A program made the translations under genes and the position numbers. The notes below the pieces were generated by a model. It saw nothing but the letters and a program-made list of their open reading frames with translations, ran no database searches and was not told where the DNA came from. DNA of 64,000 nt, taken from NCBI GenBank assembly GCA_935421135.1, contig OW285191.1:12031700-12095699 (forward strand). The letters run 5' to 3'. Positions 11,501 through 26,500 of this stretch are shown here, one piece after another (positions within the stretch are counted from its first letter, which is position 1; every line of letters starts with the position of its first letter). Source of the DNA: Bugulina stolonifera. Taxonomy: Eukaryota > Bryozoa > Gymnolaemata > Cheilostomatida > Bugulidae.

Positions 11501-14500
11501 AATTCTTATCCATGCCACAAAATGAAGTTCAAATTTTTCAACCAACTAGCTACTAACTATTACTATAACTATTGAATATAATCTGTCTCCTAGTCAGTCA
11601 CATACCTTTTCCAGAGAAACTGATGCCATATTTAGCCTTTGGTTACTAGTGATTCTCATGATAGACCTCTATTATGTGTTGTGAACCCTAGAGTCAGAGT
11701 GAGTTAACTCTCAGCTCAAACTAACTCCTTGTCTAATGTCTAGCTGTCTGTTTCCATAATTCAATGAATATCTATGTCAATATTTATTTAGAGAACAGTT
11801 TGTCGGTCTTTGGATGCTCCATTTAACTCTCAAGATAACCAATATGGAGAACTGAATGAATTTATCATTACACATTTGCTACAAAAGTTGCCAAATCTAG
11901 TATCCAGTAGGTTTCTTGCTACTCACTCTCTTAGATAATTTATCAAAATGACAGGAAGTGCATGTAACTGACCAATGAAAGTTGGCGTAGGGGGTTCTAA
12001 TATTTTCTAACAGCAAGTAAGGAGCAGACAACTCTAATTTTAAAAATTTCGAAAAAATTAAATTTTCACCCCTTTGTCAAGTGATTTCGAGGGGTTAGTA
12101 AGTGGATTTGAATTGCCCATGTTTTAATCTATCTGTACACAAAAAATTGTGTAGATTGGAGAGGTCAGGAGCGAAAAGTCATAATTTTGCTGCTTGGCTG
12201 ATGGACTAGAACTATTGTATATCTACAATGTATATGCCATAATGCAAAGCATATTATGATCCTTTGCTACTATATCTGTACCAGCTATCTAGCAGAAAGA
12301 CAAACAAGTTGATAAAAGCTGAGAGGTGGTCTGATCTCGAGACGGACCAGGAACAGGAGTTCTCTAACACAGCTGATAGTGATAGTGGGGATGAGATGGT
12401 GACCAGGTCTCCTCTACCTAGGAGACACAGCCTGTCCACCTCAAGTTCTGCTGCCAAGGGAAGGTCTACCTCATCTGCAACCGTGTCTGGTCTGAGCGTA
12501 AAGGGGGAAAAAACAGCTGACCGGCTGGCAGGTGCGACTATAATGATATCATGTATTAGTGCGAGACCACTTGTTATTCAATGTCTTTGATGTTGATTGA
12601 AACACCTGGTGACTATTTTTGGGTACAGACCTACAAAAATATTAGCATGATTATATTTCAAGACAGTGGACAGTCGAAAGCGGTATATTGAGGGATAAGC
12701 ATACCATTATACATGTATATGTATGTTTAGGTCAGGCTCCTGGTGTAAAGCTAGAAGGAGGTGGTGCTGAGACCAACCAGCCTACAGACAGTAAAGGTAG
12801 GGTGATTGACTTAATATCACATTGTACTCCAACCCAACTTACTATGGGTTTGTAATACTGAGAGCACATGCTGTTGTTACATGTACAAGTATGACTGTGG
12901 GCAATGAGTTTCTTATCACAAAAATTGGTTAAAAGATAGCGTCTTCTTTAGTCTACTCAAGTTTCCACCGTGATACACACTAATTAGTTTTACTATTTGT
13001 GATACCCTTGCAGGTGTAGCGGTACTGCCAGACCTCGCTGTTGATGTAGTCTTAGCTCAGACCTCTAGTGACGAGGAGGACATCACCGAACCCGACAGTG
13101 CAGGAGAGACTAGCCTCAGTAGACGTAAAACTCTACGCAGGAAGAAAAAACCCAATCTATCGAAGGAAGAGAGAGACAAGCAGAGAGAGCGGCTGATTGC
13201 TAACCGACGCGCTACGCTCAAGTATATGGGTACACCTCGTAGCCTCGTCTTGGCTCAGCTTGTCCAAGAAGAGGCTCAGAAGCAGTGTGCGGAGATTCTT
13301 CTACCTAAGAATGTATGTGATTCGTTGTTTTCTCATGATTTGTGGTTCTCTTCAGATTGTTTGTAACCTAGTAGTTGGCAAACAGCCGGAGGGTTGTTTT
13401 CAGTCGTAAACGAGTTTTTTTCGCCTGTGACATAGGCCTGCATAGGAACACTTACCGCAAACTGACTCACCATTTACTTCTTCCCATTATGGATGGTCAA
13501 CATTTACGCTAAGTCAGTTTGACCAAAGTAGCGCCTGATGGGTTGCCAAAATGTAAAAAGGTTATTTGTTATTTGTTTGCCTTAACAGAATACATGCTCA
13601 ATTGTGTGATTCATAGTGGTTGTGAAATTTAGGCCAGATCTTCCATGTTGTAAATTGTAGTATAGCCTTATAACATGGTACATTTTCTAATGAAATGAAA
13701 GACACCATTGTTACGGTAGAAATGTTGATTTACAGCTACCACGATATGTTCCTGAGGCTCCCCCTGTCAGACCCTTCCTGTTTCCATTAGAACTGAGGCT
13801 ATCCCAGTCAGATATAGCGGATATCGTCAACCAAGTCTTTACTCCAGACTCAGTCCCGGCTGGCCTTGACCCACAGTCTCTCATCAATGAAATGTGTGAA
13901 GTGCAGACGTCTGCTGTCATGCCAGACTGGTAATTATTATAGTACAAGTACTTAGCACAGCCAGATGATGTACGCCTGTCTATATGTCTCTTGATATTTT
14001 ACCATCCAGGGTAAAGCATTTGGTTTTTAATATAGCTTATGGGGAGTAATTATTATAGAGTTGAATTTCTTTCATAGTAAAGGAAGACAACTCCAAACTG
14101 CATATACATGTACATTGTATGTGTTTTACACTAATGTTATGTATGCAATGTAATACTTGACTGCTGGATATGATCAATGTATGATACAAGTAACTATCTA
14201 CATTGCAGCCAACTGCTCTATCAGCTGTGTATGTTCATAAATACCATGACAGCAGAACCACTTCCTCTGTATAAGCTCCTGAGATACACGGTAGCCAAAT
14301 ACTCTCACTCTGATGCCATAAGATGCCCTCTGCCATCATGTAGTAGTGCAGTGTTTGACAACTGGGGTCAAGTGGGCACACATTTATTACTACATCTACC
14401 TCCTGTATATAGACACCTCATGGGCGAATCCTTCAGGTCAGCTATCTATTCTCTACTGTTATAAATAGATCAAGAACAAAAGTACATGTATACTATGGAG

Positions 14501-17500
14501 ACGTTCTGTAGGAAAGTTTACATTCTGTGTCAATTTAGATGGGTTCCTTGCCATTATTAAGGGTATGCTACATGGACGCACAACTTTTGCAAATGAGTTG
14601 TCTACTCATTAATTTAACTAGAGGCAAGAGTAGATAACCAGATTGAAATACTTCTGCTCGGTGAAAATTAGGTACAACTAAATGTTTGCCATATGTAACA
14701 AGCACCTGAGAGGCTTGACTTGAATTTATGGTTGAAGATTGATACATAGCTTGACTGTTGAGTTATTTTATTTTCCTGGTGTTTATAATAAGGATCGAAC
14801 TTCTTTCACAGTGCTGGTCTTTTGTTGGATTAATTTTGCGGTCAGTAGAATATAGCACAGATTTAAATTAAACGTTAAATTGATTTTAATTTATTTAATG
14901 GTTTTATTTTATTAATCCTAAAAGCTAAACTCAAATGCTAGCACCTTGTCAAAGCATCTTAAGTTAGCTGTAGCCAATCAACGCTCGAATTTAAAAAAAT
15001 TTATAACATGCAATAAAAATAGTTCAACATCAGTAATCGTAAATTTTGCGTCCGTTTGTGTAGCATGCCCTTTATAGACGACTATGCCTTCATCCGCTTC
15101 GAGCATTATGTCTTAATTGAGACGTTCTAGAGTCAATCGCACTGTTTGTAGAATTAGAGAAGCCATAACTACCATATACATATATATTATCATGTCGTGA
15201 GTTAAATGGTCAAGTATTGTAAAACTCAATTTCTATTATGTGGTTATAATGTCGATGACTGGTTCTAGATGCTGCCTGTGCTGGAGAGGTTTTCCTACAC
15301 CCTACCACCACACACACCATCACTTGACCAGCCACAGTGACTCTGCCTATACTCCAGCTGTACTGGTGGGCTTCTCTAGCTCAGAACTCACCAAGCTGTG
15401 GAGCAGCCCACACTACACCAATATGGTGTTTACAGACTGGGCTGTCAGCATGTCTGCCTCAAAGAGAGGTACATAGTTTATTATGTAAACTATTCTATTC
15501 ACACTGATTATAATATGTTTAATTATGTTTGCGACATCAGTGTGCATACCAGAAGGTATGTTTGTACTTACTGATATACCTTACTCCGTGATGTTAAAAA
15601 TTTGCTTTTAGTTCACATAACTGAGTTGACATGACAGTAGGCATATAACCCAGGTTCATTATTTTCACCTGTGTGCGAACCCTGATTACAAGGCCATTCC
15701 AATATCTCAGCATCTCTACCCTACATATGAAATCATGTTGTGGTGATTGGTCTAACAAATCACTGTGGGTGGGGTGGGCACCCCAAATTCCCCATCTGGT
15801 AGCCCTATCTACCTACATAATCTCTGGTATCTTTGTTAACACTGAATATTCATGTTGGTATTGTAGAAGCAGTAGCTGACTATATGGATATGGTAATAGG
15901 GGAGCCTCTTCCACCACCCTCACTTTCTCTGCTCCCTAATGACCCCTGCTATGAGGAGACCCTCGCTGATGGTCAGCAATCCACTCCTAGTTTGGAGGAC
16001 AGTCAGCATGGTGCTGCAGTAGATAGTGCAATGGACGTGCTGCCTGATAGTGAAACTACTCAAAGTGGGCATAGTGAGGCCAATCAAGGTGAGCATAGTG
16101 AGGCCAATCAAGGTGTACTGTCTACAAAGAATGATAACCCAGATGCATCTTCAATTGATGCTAATTGTTGTACAGAAAACCAGAAGTCATTTGACATGTA
16201 CACACTCAGTGAGATAACTAATATACATATGGATGAGGGAGTTGAACATACATTGTACCTGAAGGACCCAGACCTCCCTGAACAGAGTGGTAAGCAAGCT
16301 TCAACCTCCAGTTAATAGTGTCTCTCAGTGATATATTATATGTTTTTACATGATAATACCAGTATAATATATGCAATGTTTTTACATCCATGATTTGAGT
16401 TCATATCAAAAACATGTAAAATATCATTCTCACAGTAGTGAAAAGAAATTTTTGACTGCAAAATTTTGATAATTATGTGTAGCGTTGCTATTATAGTTCA
16501 TGTTACAGCAGAAGTAGCTGCTAGTGCTCACATCATTATACTTGTTTTAATATACTATTGCTCACCGTTACCAGAAGACGTGGTGGTACATGGAGACATA
16601 GATAGTGAAGACGGAGACACGCCACTAGAACACACAGCTGATACCGTTCCAGGTTTACTAGTGCAGGAAACAAAAGTGGAGAGAACGGCACCTGTTATGC
16701 CTTCTTATATATGCTGGTACTGTGCCCGGCCATTTATCGGAAGGAGTGTGTTCTACATACATCTACTACAGGAAGCCATGGCTATACCAGGTACCTTTAG
16801 GTCTCATCACTCTCCCTTCTTTTCGGTTATTGTGATTCTCCGACTGAGCGACGAATAGAATTTAATAATTAAATAAAAAAGGCAAGTTGACACATCATGG
16901 TTTTATGCCAAGAAATAGTAGAAAGGAAGATTGGCTTTTTGACTGAAATAGCTTACTTGCTGTTATCACGCTGGTCCTTGGTCAGCATACATGCTATTTC
17001 ATCGCTGGTCGTTGGTCATCAGTTTTATGTATCCAATAGTCATCTATGCTGCTCGTTTCCTTTTGTCTAGATTTCTCTCCTCTTCCGATTGTGTCAGTGC
17101 AGAGAGGCATATTCATGTAGATAATAGAATGTGTGAAACAAGATTACCTATCAGTATCATCTTAGTATAACCTGCTGTTATGATTACAGCTAAAGGTGTA
17201 CTTAGTGGGTGTATCTTCACTGATGTTGGCGATACAGCTACCTGCGAGCTGTGTGATGTAGAGGTACCTGTGCTACAGCTGGAGAGTCATATTTCTACAT
17301 ACCACCCTGAACAAGCAATTGAGGTAACTAGTAGATATTTCACAGACTATTTCACAATAATCTACTTATCTGCTTAACCATTTTGGCTGCGACTTTTGAT
17401 CTGTCAACTGGACTTTCTGCTGAACTATTGGTGCTCCGTCTGTTCCATTCTTATATTCGAATATGAATATCACAAAATATAGTTTTTTCTAGTACAGTGT

Positions 17501-20500
17501 AATATACATGTTATACTAGTCGATGCCGTTGATTGATGTCTGTAGAATACCAATGACTCTGGTAGCTATGCAAAGGAAGAGAAGCAGTGCCCCTTTAGCG
17601 CATGCAATGAGGTGTTCCACTATTGGTCGGATCTTGGTAATCATGTTATCAATACACACACTCCTCCGCACTTGAGGTCTATGCTAAGACATAGATGTAC
17701 AGCATGTAATGAAGTATTCCTGACATACTATCACTCTAGAAGTCATTGGGAGCAAAGGCTCACAACATGTGCTCCAGGTATGCTATTTTCTACAATGTAC
17801 ATGTATATACGAACACTGAACACACATAAACACTGAACTTCTATTACATTGCTAACTTGACAAGAAGCAAACACTAAATGGTCATGCGCTGCCAAATGAG
17901 GAATTCTACGCACCAGTGGTAGCATCCATGCCATGCTTCACTTAGAAAAGGTATAGTCAACCTGTTGCTATCCAGTGGGTTAGATTATGGTCTATAATTG
18001 ACCTCTGAACATGTAGAGATCTGTTGAAACTATCTCATAATATACACCTTAGGTTCTGAGGCTACAGCTGTCGAGTCTTTTACTGCCCACAACTTACCAG
18101 AGGAGTATATGACAGAGGATCACATGTGCTCTCATGATGTCACACTTGTTAAACATAAGCAGTTTACCTTCTGTTCCAGTTACATGAGTTCACGTGAGTA
18201 CATGCTACTAGCTGCTACGGTTATCACCAAACACGCTATTAGCTGTTATTACTTGCTATCAAATACCTATGCTATTGTTTGGTACAGGGCAGGCATCTGT
18301 TTGTATTTTATTTATAGGAGTTGGTCTGTTGCTAACTTGAACAAATTTTAAGCAATGATTTTGTTGCCAGCAGTTGTTCACTGTGTGTGGCACACAAGGG
18401 TATAGACAGTCTATATTCTGCCAACAGAAAGTGTTGTTATTGCTTACTGGTAAGCACCTGATAGTAGACTGTTGTTATTGCTTACTGGTAAGCACCTGAT
18501 GGTATACTGTTGTTATTGCTTACTGGTAAGCACATCATGGTAGTGTTGTGCTTGCAGATCATGTGATGTGTTTCGTGTGTCACAAACTGTTCAAGTGTGA
18601 TGCAGTCGACCTTGAGAAAGAATCAATAGATGAGGCTATACAATCTCTGCAGCATGATCTCTCAACACATTTGGCTGTCTCTCATCAGATAATGTTGTCC
18701 ACTGGTGTAGAGATCAATGAAGATGACTCATCCTCAGCTGATGAAATTGCAGATGAAGGTATAGTAAATGGCGTGCTTTATATTGAATGTAAATTTTATT
18801 GACTATCTACATGTATGATCAGCTTGGACTGACTGTTTCCTCTCAATGATGGCTCTCAAATCTTATAGAATCAATCTGCTATCGATCATAAAATCCTTAG
18901 TAGGCATATGGAAATGGTTGCTATACTTTACAGTGACAAGTTGGAACATTTGAATGGTACCATGGTTTGTGCATTGATATTACATTATAATAGTTACGGA
19001 TACTGGAATTAATCTATATAAATATATATTCAGGCTCAGACATGGCTTACGACCATGATACGGAGGTGGAAGACGAACCAGCTGCTGCTGAACCCGAAGT
19101 TGTACTGTCAAAGCAAGTCCTGACTCCCACCACAACTGTCGTGAAATTGGTATCTGTGCTTAAAGGAGATACCCCCAAGGTTGAGCCTAAATACTGTGGC
19201 ATTCATACAAGTATCAAGTATGCCACCAAACCTGAAAAGCACTGCGTCAGGTGTAAAACCATCAAGAACTGGATAGATTTGGTGGATAGATGCTCTGAAT
19301 ATACCTATACTATGAATTTTACGACTGATAGCTTAAATAGTTACTGTAAGCTACATAAGAATGGCATTATTGCTGTGCACAACTTCCATAAACATTTTAG
19401 TTATTGTGTGGAGTGCTCCACAGTACAGGGTTCGGTTAGCGTGAGCCCAAACTGCTATTGTGATGATCACGGTCCATTCATTCAGCTCAAATCTTCTGTG
19501 AAAATCTGCGGAACTTGTTCGAAGCCGTGCAAGCCATATCCATCAGAAACAAGGGACGTGAGAGCCGAGATAGTTGAGGGCAATGTGAAATTGGAAAACA
19601 AGTCGTTAGTACCATCGTCAGGGTCAACTCTTTCACCAACGAATGTGTGCCAAGATGACATGATGAATGCAAATGGTGGACAACTGAAAGGTGCTATCCT
19701 TACATCTCAAATCTGCAACCTACATAATAGTACACCTCTGCACCTATGTCAAGGAGTCAATGGCGTGCAGATGTTAGTGTGTCGCAAATGCCGGGCCTTA
19801 GGTTATAAACAATCTTCTGGAACTAGAAATTTAAATGGCCACTTAGCCTGTGCATCACATCCTTTGTCTGTAGTCTGTGCAATACCGGGGACCAGTAGTG
19901 TATATTGTACGTCCTGTGCTTCTGTAGAACTTTCCAGCGACATCTTCTGTAAATTCCATGTGAATGCGTCTCTAGTATATAGTTCGTGCGGTAAAGTAGT
20001 CATTGCGTGTGCTTACTGCAAAGAGTTTCCATTCTACTTTGGTGACAATGAAGTCTCAGTCTCTGCGCCTAAGCCTGACAAATTCTGTGGTATTCACCCT
20101 ACTTCTAACATCACCACATTGGGGGTAGATGGAACTGGTAAGGTACAGCTATATTGTAACAGTTGTCGCTTCCAGTCTTCTTCCGCAACCTTGTCACCTC
20201 CGATGAAAGAAGTACAAACTCCTACACCGCACAGTATACCCTCTGATATTTCTAGTCAAGATCTAGCTTTGTGCTTCAGCCTTTTCCAGCAAGAGGAAAC
20301 TGCAAACAAGGATATTGCTTCGGCATCTCTTCACGATGTTCAAATGGCTTCATCCGGTATACAGACATGTCGATATGTACAGGATTGTGATAGGCTGATC
20401 GATGAGCATTCTGAATTAATTCAGCAAACAAAGCCTACCGATCGAGGGCAGAGACGTGTGAGAAACACAGTGGGCAAGACAACGGCGACAGGAAGTGGCA

Positions 20501-23500
20501 CAAAATGGAAAAGTGAGCTTGCATATTGCTATAATTATATTATTGTTTACCATCTATTGATCTATAGGGATAGTGATGACCGGTTTATTTTTATCAGTTG
20601 GCACGTGATGGAATTTCGTTCTCGAAGGTGGATGATATTTTGTATTCTAGTGATGTTCATACGGCATAAGTGAATTAGGAATAAAGCGTTTTATTTTTGT
20701 CGTGATGCATAAGGCTTTCTATTTTTGTGACTGATTCCAAGTATCTCTCCTAACAGATCGTTTTATCTCTAGTTATTGGTTTTTATAAATCGTATGCGTA
20801 ATGGATGAGGGGGCCTAACTTAATTCCTGTTCTATTTTACAGTTAATAAAGATGACAAATGGAAAAAGGGACAGTATTTCCAGTGCAAATATTGTCCGCA
20901 GAATCTCAACTCGTACCGTCACTATGATGCGCATATGAGAGATGTTCATCGCGCCACTAGGTTGCCTCCCATTTACCCCTGCATTGTATGCTGCTATGTC
21001 ACTGCATGTAGTGAAAGCTTCGATGACCATATAAAAACTCACTCGTCAGCTAATGGCTTGAGATGCATGGGCTGTGGATTTACTGTGTCAACATTAAAGA
21101 AACTTAGTCAACATTTCCTACAAGGTTGTCAGGATCACCCAGCTAATGCTGCCATGCAGCGCTGTAAGATATGTGACTTTAAGACTGGTGATGTCCAAGT
21201 TCTAGAGAAGCACCTTGCTACCCATAGTAAAAGGAAAGTCACCAGTTCCAAAGTGTCACGGCGACCTTCATCTGCAGCAAGCAACCAATCGGATAAGAAT
21301 AGCATTATATCCGCTATCAGCAGCTCTGACAATGTACAGACAGATGCAATGCCCGATAATGGTGCCATAAAAACTGTTGAAAATGGTTTGCACAATTCTG
21401 AACAAAGTGCTGAAAAGGTTTCTGACTCTACCAAGTGGGGAAGTGGGCACATCTATTATTGTAAACTATCTAAACAGTGTTATCATGCCAGCTCATCGCA
21501 GGAAGATCACATGAAGCATGTAAAACGCCAGCATAAGGACGAGGCTGTACGAAAGCTCATTCCATGTGAGACTTGTTTCTTCGTAGCTGATCGGCGCACC
21601 ACGGCAGACAAGCACAAATTGCTACATTCTAGTCAAAGCAGCGTACAGTGCGATCGATGTTATCATTTGGCAGCAGATTCTCAGCAAATGACTTCGCATC
21701 TTCGATTCTGTCAGGCGAAGAAAACTAAAGTGAAGAAAATCAAGTCAGGTAAGCTGATTAGCACATATTTAACAGCAGCGTAACCCTTCTTATATGTGAT
21801 TCAACACCATTAGTCATACACACCAAGCAGGCTTTGCAGCCTTATGCTGTATTTCTGGCCTTTTTAAATGATAATTTTCAGTAGCATTTCTTGGAGGAAG
21901 AAAGTTTAATGCTTGTTTAAGGAACAGTCGTAAACTAGCATGCCTAGTCCTATAATTATAGGCCTACAGGCTAGTAGCAGTTATGATGCTGTAATCACAC
22001 AAATGTTCTTGTGTACGTTACCTATATGAAAGTGCTTATTGTACTTGCACAGTATGGTTCTTGACATACGGACTGGATAGAATAGTGGTTTGTCTGAAAG
22101 GTTGAAATTTAGATTGACACTAACAGCTTTTATTTGAATAACTATCTGGTACTACAGATGTATTAAATGTACCTAGCTGAAAGTAACTTCATCAAATATA
22201 ATAACATATCTAGTTTGTATGCCAAGAATTACAATAAATATGCTCAAGGTGGATTGCAAACATTTGCGTAATTGCAGTAGTGAAAGATGCCCGTCATCTA
22301 GGAAAGGTTTATTCACCACTCTCTGTGGTATTTCTGAACTGATTTTTGACTTAACATTGTTTGGTCAATTACAAAATATGCAATTTTTCGTAGATGTATT
22401 TGCTTTGTTAACGGTTTGTGTTAAAGCAATGTATACACGTAATGGCTGGATTACCTACTTCACGACTGAAAATCGTCTAAGTTGCAATATTTGAACATAT
22501 TAGTGTTACTGCTGATTCTTAATCACCTGTTGCTGGGTGACCTTTACCTCTAGTATTTATTCACAGTTGCTAACATTGTCACTGTGAGTAAACATGATAA
22601 TGTAACTCCAAAGTTATGTATCAAGTGCTCTGTGGCTAATGAATATACATGTATGAATGATTTAATGCTGTTCAGGCTTTGAATCTCTTTCAGAAGTTAC
22701 TTGTTCAAGAGAGGGCAACTGCTGACAGACACTCACACAGTGTCCATCATTAGCTACAATGCGTTGTATGCGCATTATGCCACATATTTACCTGTAACTG
22801 CGTACACAGGTAATAATAAATATACATATACATGCCTCTGTATATTTGTAGTTATCCAGGAAATGGGCGATAATCACATCTGTGCGTGTCGGCATTGCAG
22901 CTATACAACTTTCTCTCAAATTGATTTCCACACGCATTGTCTAGAGGAACATCAACTCCGGATTAGTCGTCTATTCCCATGCACAAAGTGCCCATATGTT
23001 GCTGATCAGAAGGTTTCTATAAGGAGTCATATGGAAGCCCATGCAGTTCCCAACCCTCTGAAATGTGGTCGCTGTTATTACCTCGCCGCATTTCTGCCAG
23101 GCTTTGGTATTCACCAAGGTAGAAACCCATTTTGCAAGAGATTCACCGATGAAAACCCTGGTAAGTGTGCATTCACACCTTCATTTCCACTCATCTTTCT
23201 CTACACTATTTACTAATCATGTAATTCATTGAAGGCAGGAGACACTTGTGTATGCGTTCAATCGTATGTTATTATTATATAGGCTTAATGCTGGCATTAC
23301 CTCTATGTCCCTCTAGACATTTTGTGAATTCATCACTGAATGCTTGAGTCTTAACTGAAGAGGTCACAGTTTAGAGTTTATATATTCTGTTATCCCTATT
23401 GTAGATGATAACAAGGTTGTGAGAAAGCAAGTTATGTGGCAAAAGAATCATGTGTTTAAGTGCCGACATTGTGAGCTGCGGCTGACGTCTCGTCATCAGT

Positions 23501-26500
23501 ACAAAACGCATATGAGGAGTTCTCACACAGATAAACCGATTAAACTCATGTATCCATGTCCACAATGTAGCTTCATCACTGATCAGTTACCAATGTCTAA
23601 GCTACATGAAGTAAAGCATGGATCGGGGAACCTTTTGACGTGTCGTAAATGCCACGAGACCTTTGAGCAACCTTTGGCGTTATACAAGCATCGCAAACAG
23701 TGCAAGATCAAACCCGAAGCAGCTATGTCCACAAATAAAGAATTCGGCAATTTGAAAGGTACATATAGCTTTGTTTTACATTTATCTCTACATCACATCA
23801 CAGCTTGCGATTGGTTTTCCATGCTTTAATCGAAGTTTGTAGCTCAAGTATGCATGATCATTCTGTCTTGATAGCCATCAGTCACTTTATGATGTCGACT
23901 ATCAGCCGCTTCTAATCCATTCTATTCTTTGTAGTGCTATGGACCAAGTCTCACGTGTACATATGCCAGCACTGTCCTTATCTCATCGTCAGTATCAAAG
24001 ACTTCCGTTCACACATGAGACGTTATCATAAAGAGGAGTCTGATGACATATTCCCATGCACAAAGTGCTCATACGTAACGTCTCAAGCCAATGGTATAGC
24101 CAGCCATGAGGAGTTTCATAAACTGAACGACCCTGTCAAATGTCCACAGTGTTCATTCCTATGCAGCACTGAGGAAGAGTTACGTGAACATCGCTCTGCT
24201 ACTTGTCTACCTGCTTGGGAACATTCTGGACTACGTCACAGTAAGTAGAGTAAACTCTATTACGTTATTATCCAGTCGCACATATTAGTGCTCTATCCCA
24301 TGTCCCCGTTCTTTTTCAAGTTGTTTGTTCGAATAATTTACCATATTTTGTCATCTATTATCCACTTGGTCGTTTATATTCAAAGATGAGTGGTGTCAGT
24401 CTTTGGAGAAAAGGCACAATCAAACTTGTTGAACCTTGGGTCAATTGTACTGTATTATAATTTTGTTTCCTTACCAGATGTATTTCGTATTTAGTTATGC
24501 TAACACCATGTCAATGCTTCTGAAAACAGATATATATATAATGTGCATATAACTACTGTGATTTCAGTTCCTGCGAGTCACATCCCCCTAGCTGACTGGA
24601 GAGTGGATCACAGATTCTCATGTAAGGAGTGCTGTAGCTTTATTCTCAGCGGCACTGATTACGACCTTCACATGCAGCATAAACATGGCATTGCGGTAAA
24701 TCATGGTTTGTTCCCATGCAAGGCCTGCTCCTTTGTAACTGATGATACAGTGGAGTATGTCCAACATCTACATGATCATTTGATCTCTAAACTTCACAAG
24801 TGTCGGCGATGCCATTACTCTTGTTTGAAAGCTGCTGGTTTACGTGAGCACCAGAAGGTGTGTTCACCACATGTCCTATTGGACAGCACATCTGCATTGG
24901 TTTCAGCTTATAAGAAGCCAAGGAATACCTGTCCATCCGGGGATATTTCTGGTAACACAGATGCAGAGATTTCTCAGAAAGATTTAGCCAACTCTCCAAT
25001 AGACACCACAACCATTGAAACTGTATTTTCTACCAATAAGAAACCACATAAAACCAGCTCTTCATCGAAAGGTATGCATATGAATATTAATATAAATCTC
25101 ATAGCAGAACCTCTTGGTTCCGGCTAGCAAGAATTATTTTCGTCTTTAAAAATGGGTAAATGAAGTATTTTAATGGGGGTGCTGACAGTTATTTTTTTCT
25201 TACAACATCTTCCTCAGATTTCCATACTCATTCAAAATCACATAAGTGTTGATGGATTTAACCTTAACTGATTTGACTACACTAGGTCAAACAAAGTTAG
25301 CAATTTTGACCATTTTTGGGTATCATCCGGGTAATATTTGGTAAAGTTGCCAACTTAAACCTAGTGTGGTCAAATAAGTTAAGGTTAAATTCACTCAAGC
25401 GTATGTGATTCGGAATGAGTGTAAAAGCTAAACTGGATAGTGCAAGAATGAAAAAACTATCAGTGCCCCCTTCAAGTGACATATTCCTATCACTATATAA
25501 CTCACCGATTTAGCGCTGGCGTATATCGTAGCAACACTTGCCATAGTTTGACGAACCAAAATTTATTTAAAGAAACTTGAATGTTCCTTAAAGGTAAGCT
25601 GCTTTAATCGTAGGCCGAAGTGCGCTAGGACAATGGACTGATGAACACAAATACATCTGCAGATACTGTCCCTTTATCATCACCAAAGATGAGGAGTATT
25701 CATCTCATATGAATGAAATGCATGCTGATCAACCCATGAGGAGTCTGTATCCCTGTAGTAGTTGCTATTATGCCACTGACCTCATTTTCTTGTACGAAAA
25801 CCATATTGATCTCCATAAGAATGAAAGTTCGGTGAAATGTGTTTCCTGTGGGTTCCTATCTACTTCGAGAAAAGGTATCTCTAGGCATGCAACGGGAAGT
25901 TATTGTCCAGCAACTAGTATAGAAGTGATGGGTGTCACTATTCAAGGTAGGCATAACACTGTTGCCACTATTTTTGTGCCTAAATTGATTTTGTTGAGAC
26001 ACTCCAAAGCTATGTTTAGGAAAACAAAAAGGTCAATAAATGCTACATTCTGGTCTAACACATTGAGCTTCATTTTAGGTGGTAAATGGGGATGCCTTAG
26101 TGTGAAATTTGGAACAATTAAGGTTTATATAATAATATTATAATATTATTTTACGATGGTTCAAAACAATGAGACATTTAAAGCTTTATTTGCATATATT
26201 CTCAAATCTGTTGGGTTGATAATCATGCTTGGCTGCTCATTCCACCTAAACACATAGGCTTACATATATTTGTACCTACATCCCACTGTTAATTATGGTT
26301 TACATGTATCTTGAATTGTAGTTAAAGACCCTCCGGCACCGTGGAAATGCACGCACAGGTTTCACTGCAAGCATTGTACTGCTGTCATCACCACACTTGA
26401 AGCTTATGAGCCCCACATGAAGCAAGAGCATCCAGATGAGGTGCTAAAGGAACTGTTCCCTTGTAGTCAATGCTGTTTTGTTGCCGAGTCATGGGTGTTG

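Larger units (their letters stand above)
8428..12205. mobile_element. 3.8-kb segment bounded by ~140-bp imperfect inverted repeats
   Basis: The sequence at 8428-8575 recurs in reverse complement at about 12070-12205. Identical blocks include TAGTCCATCAGCCAA, a 27-base block beginning CGCTCCTGACC, and a looser ACTAACCCTC/GAAAT/TTGAC block. The segment sits wholly inside the 4.4-kb intron. It could be one TIR transposon or two oppositely oriented copies of a shorter repeat. No transposase frame is visible. Confidence 0.45.
7907..12284 (+). other. long intron of the zinc-finger gene, repeat-filled
   Basis: This is by far the longest intron in the gene. It contains an inverted-repeat pair (about 8428-8575 and 12070-12205), a 167-bp divergent tandem repeat (about 8653-8980) and a possible decayed minus-strand coding patch (9806-10740). 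I found no plus-strand exon inside it. It may have been enlarged by a mobile element, or it may hide a gene boundary. Confidence 0.5.

Noticed and set aside
18432..18545. CRISPR-like array
   Set aside because: Three abutting 38-bp units without unique spacers in a eukaryotic intron; simple tandem repeats.
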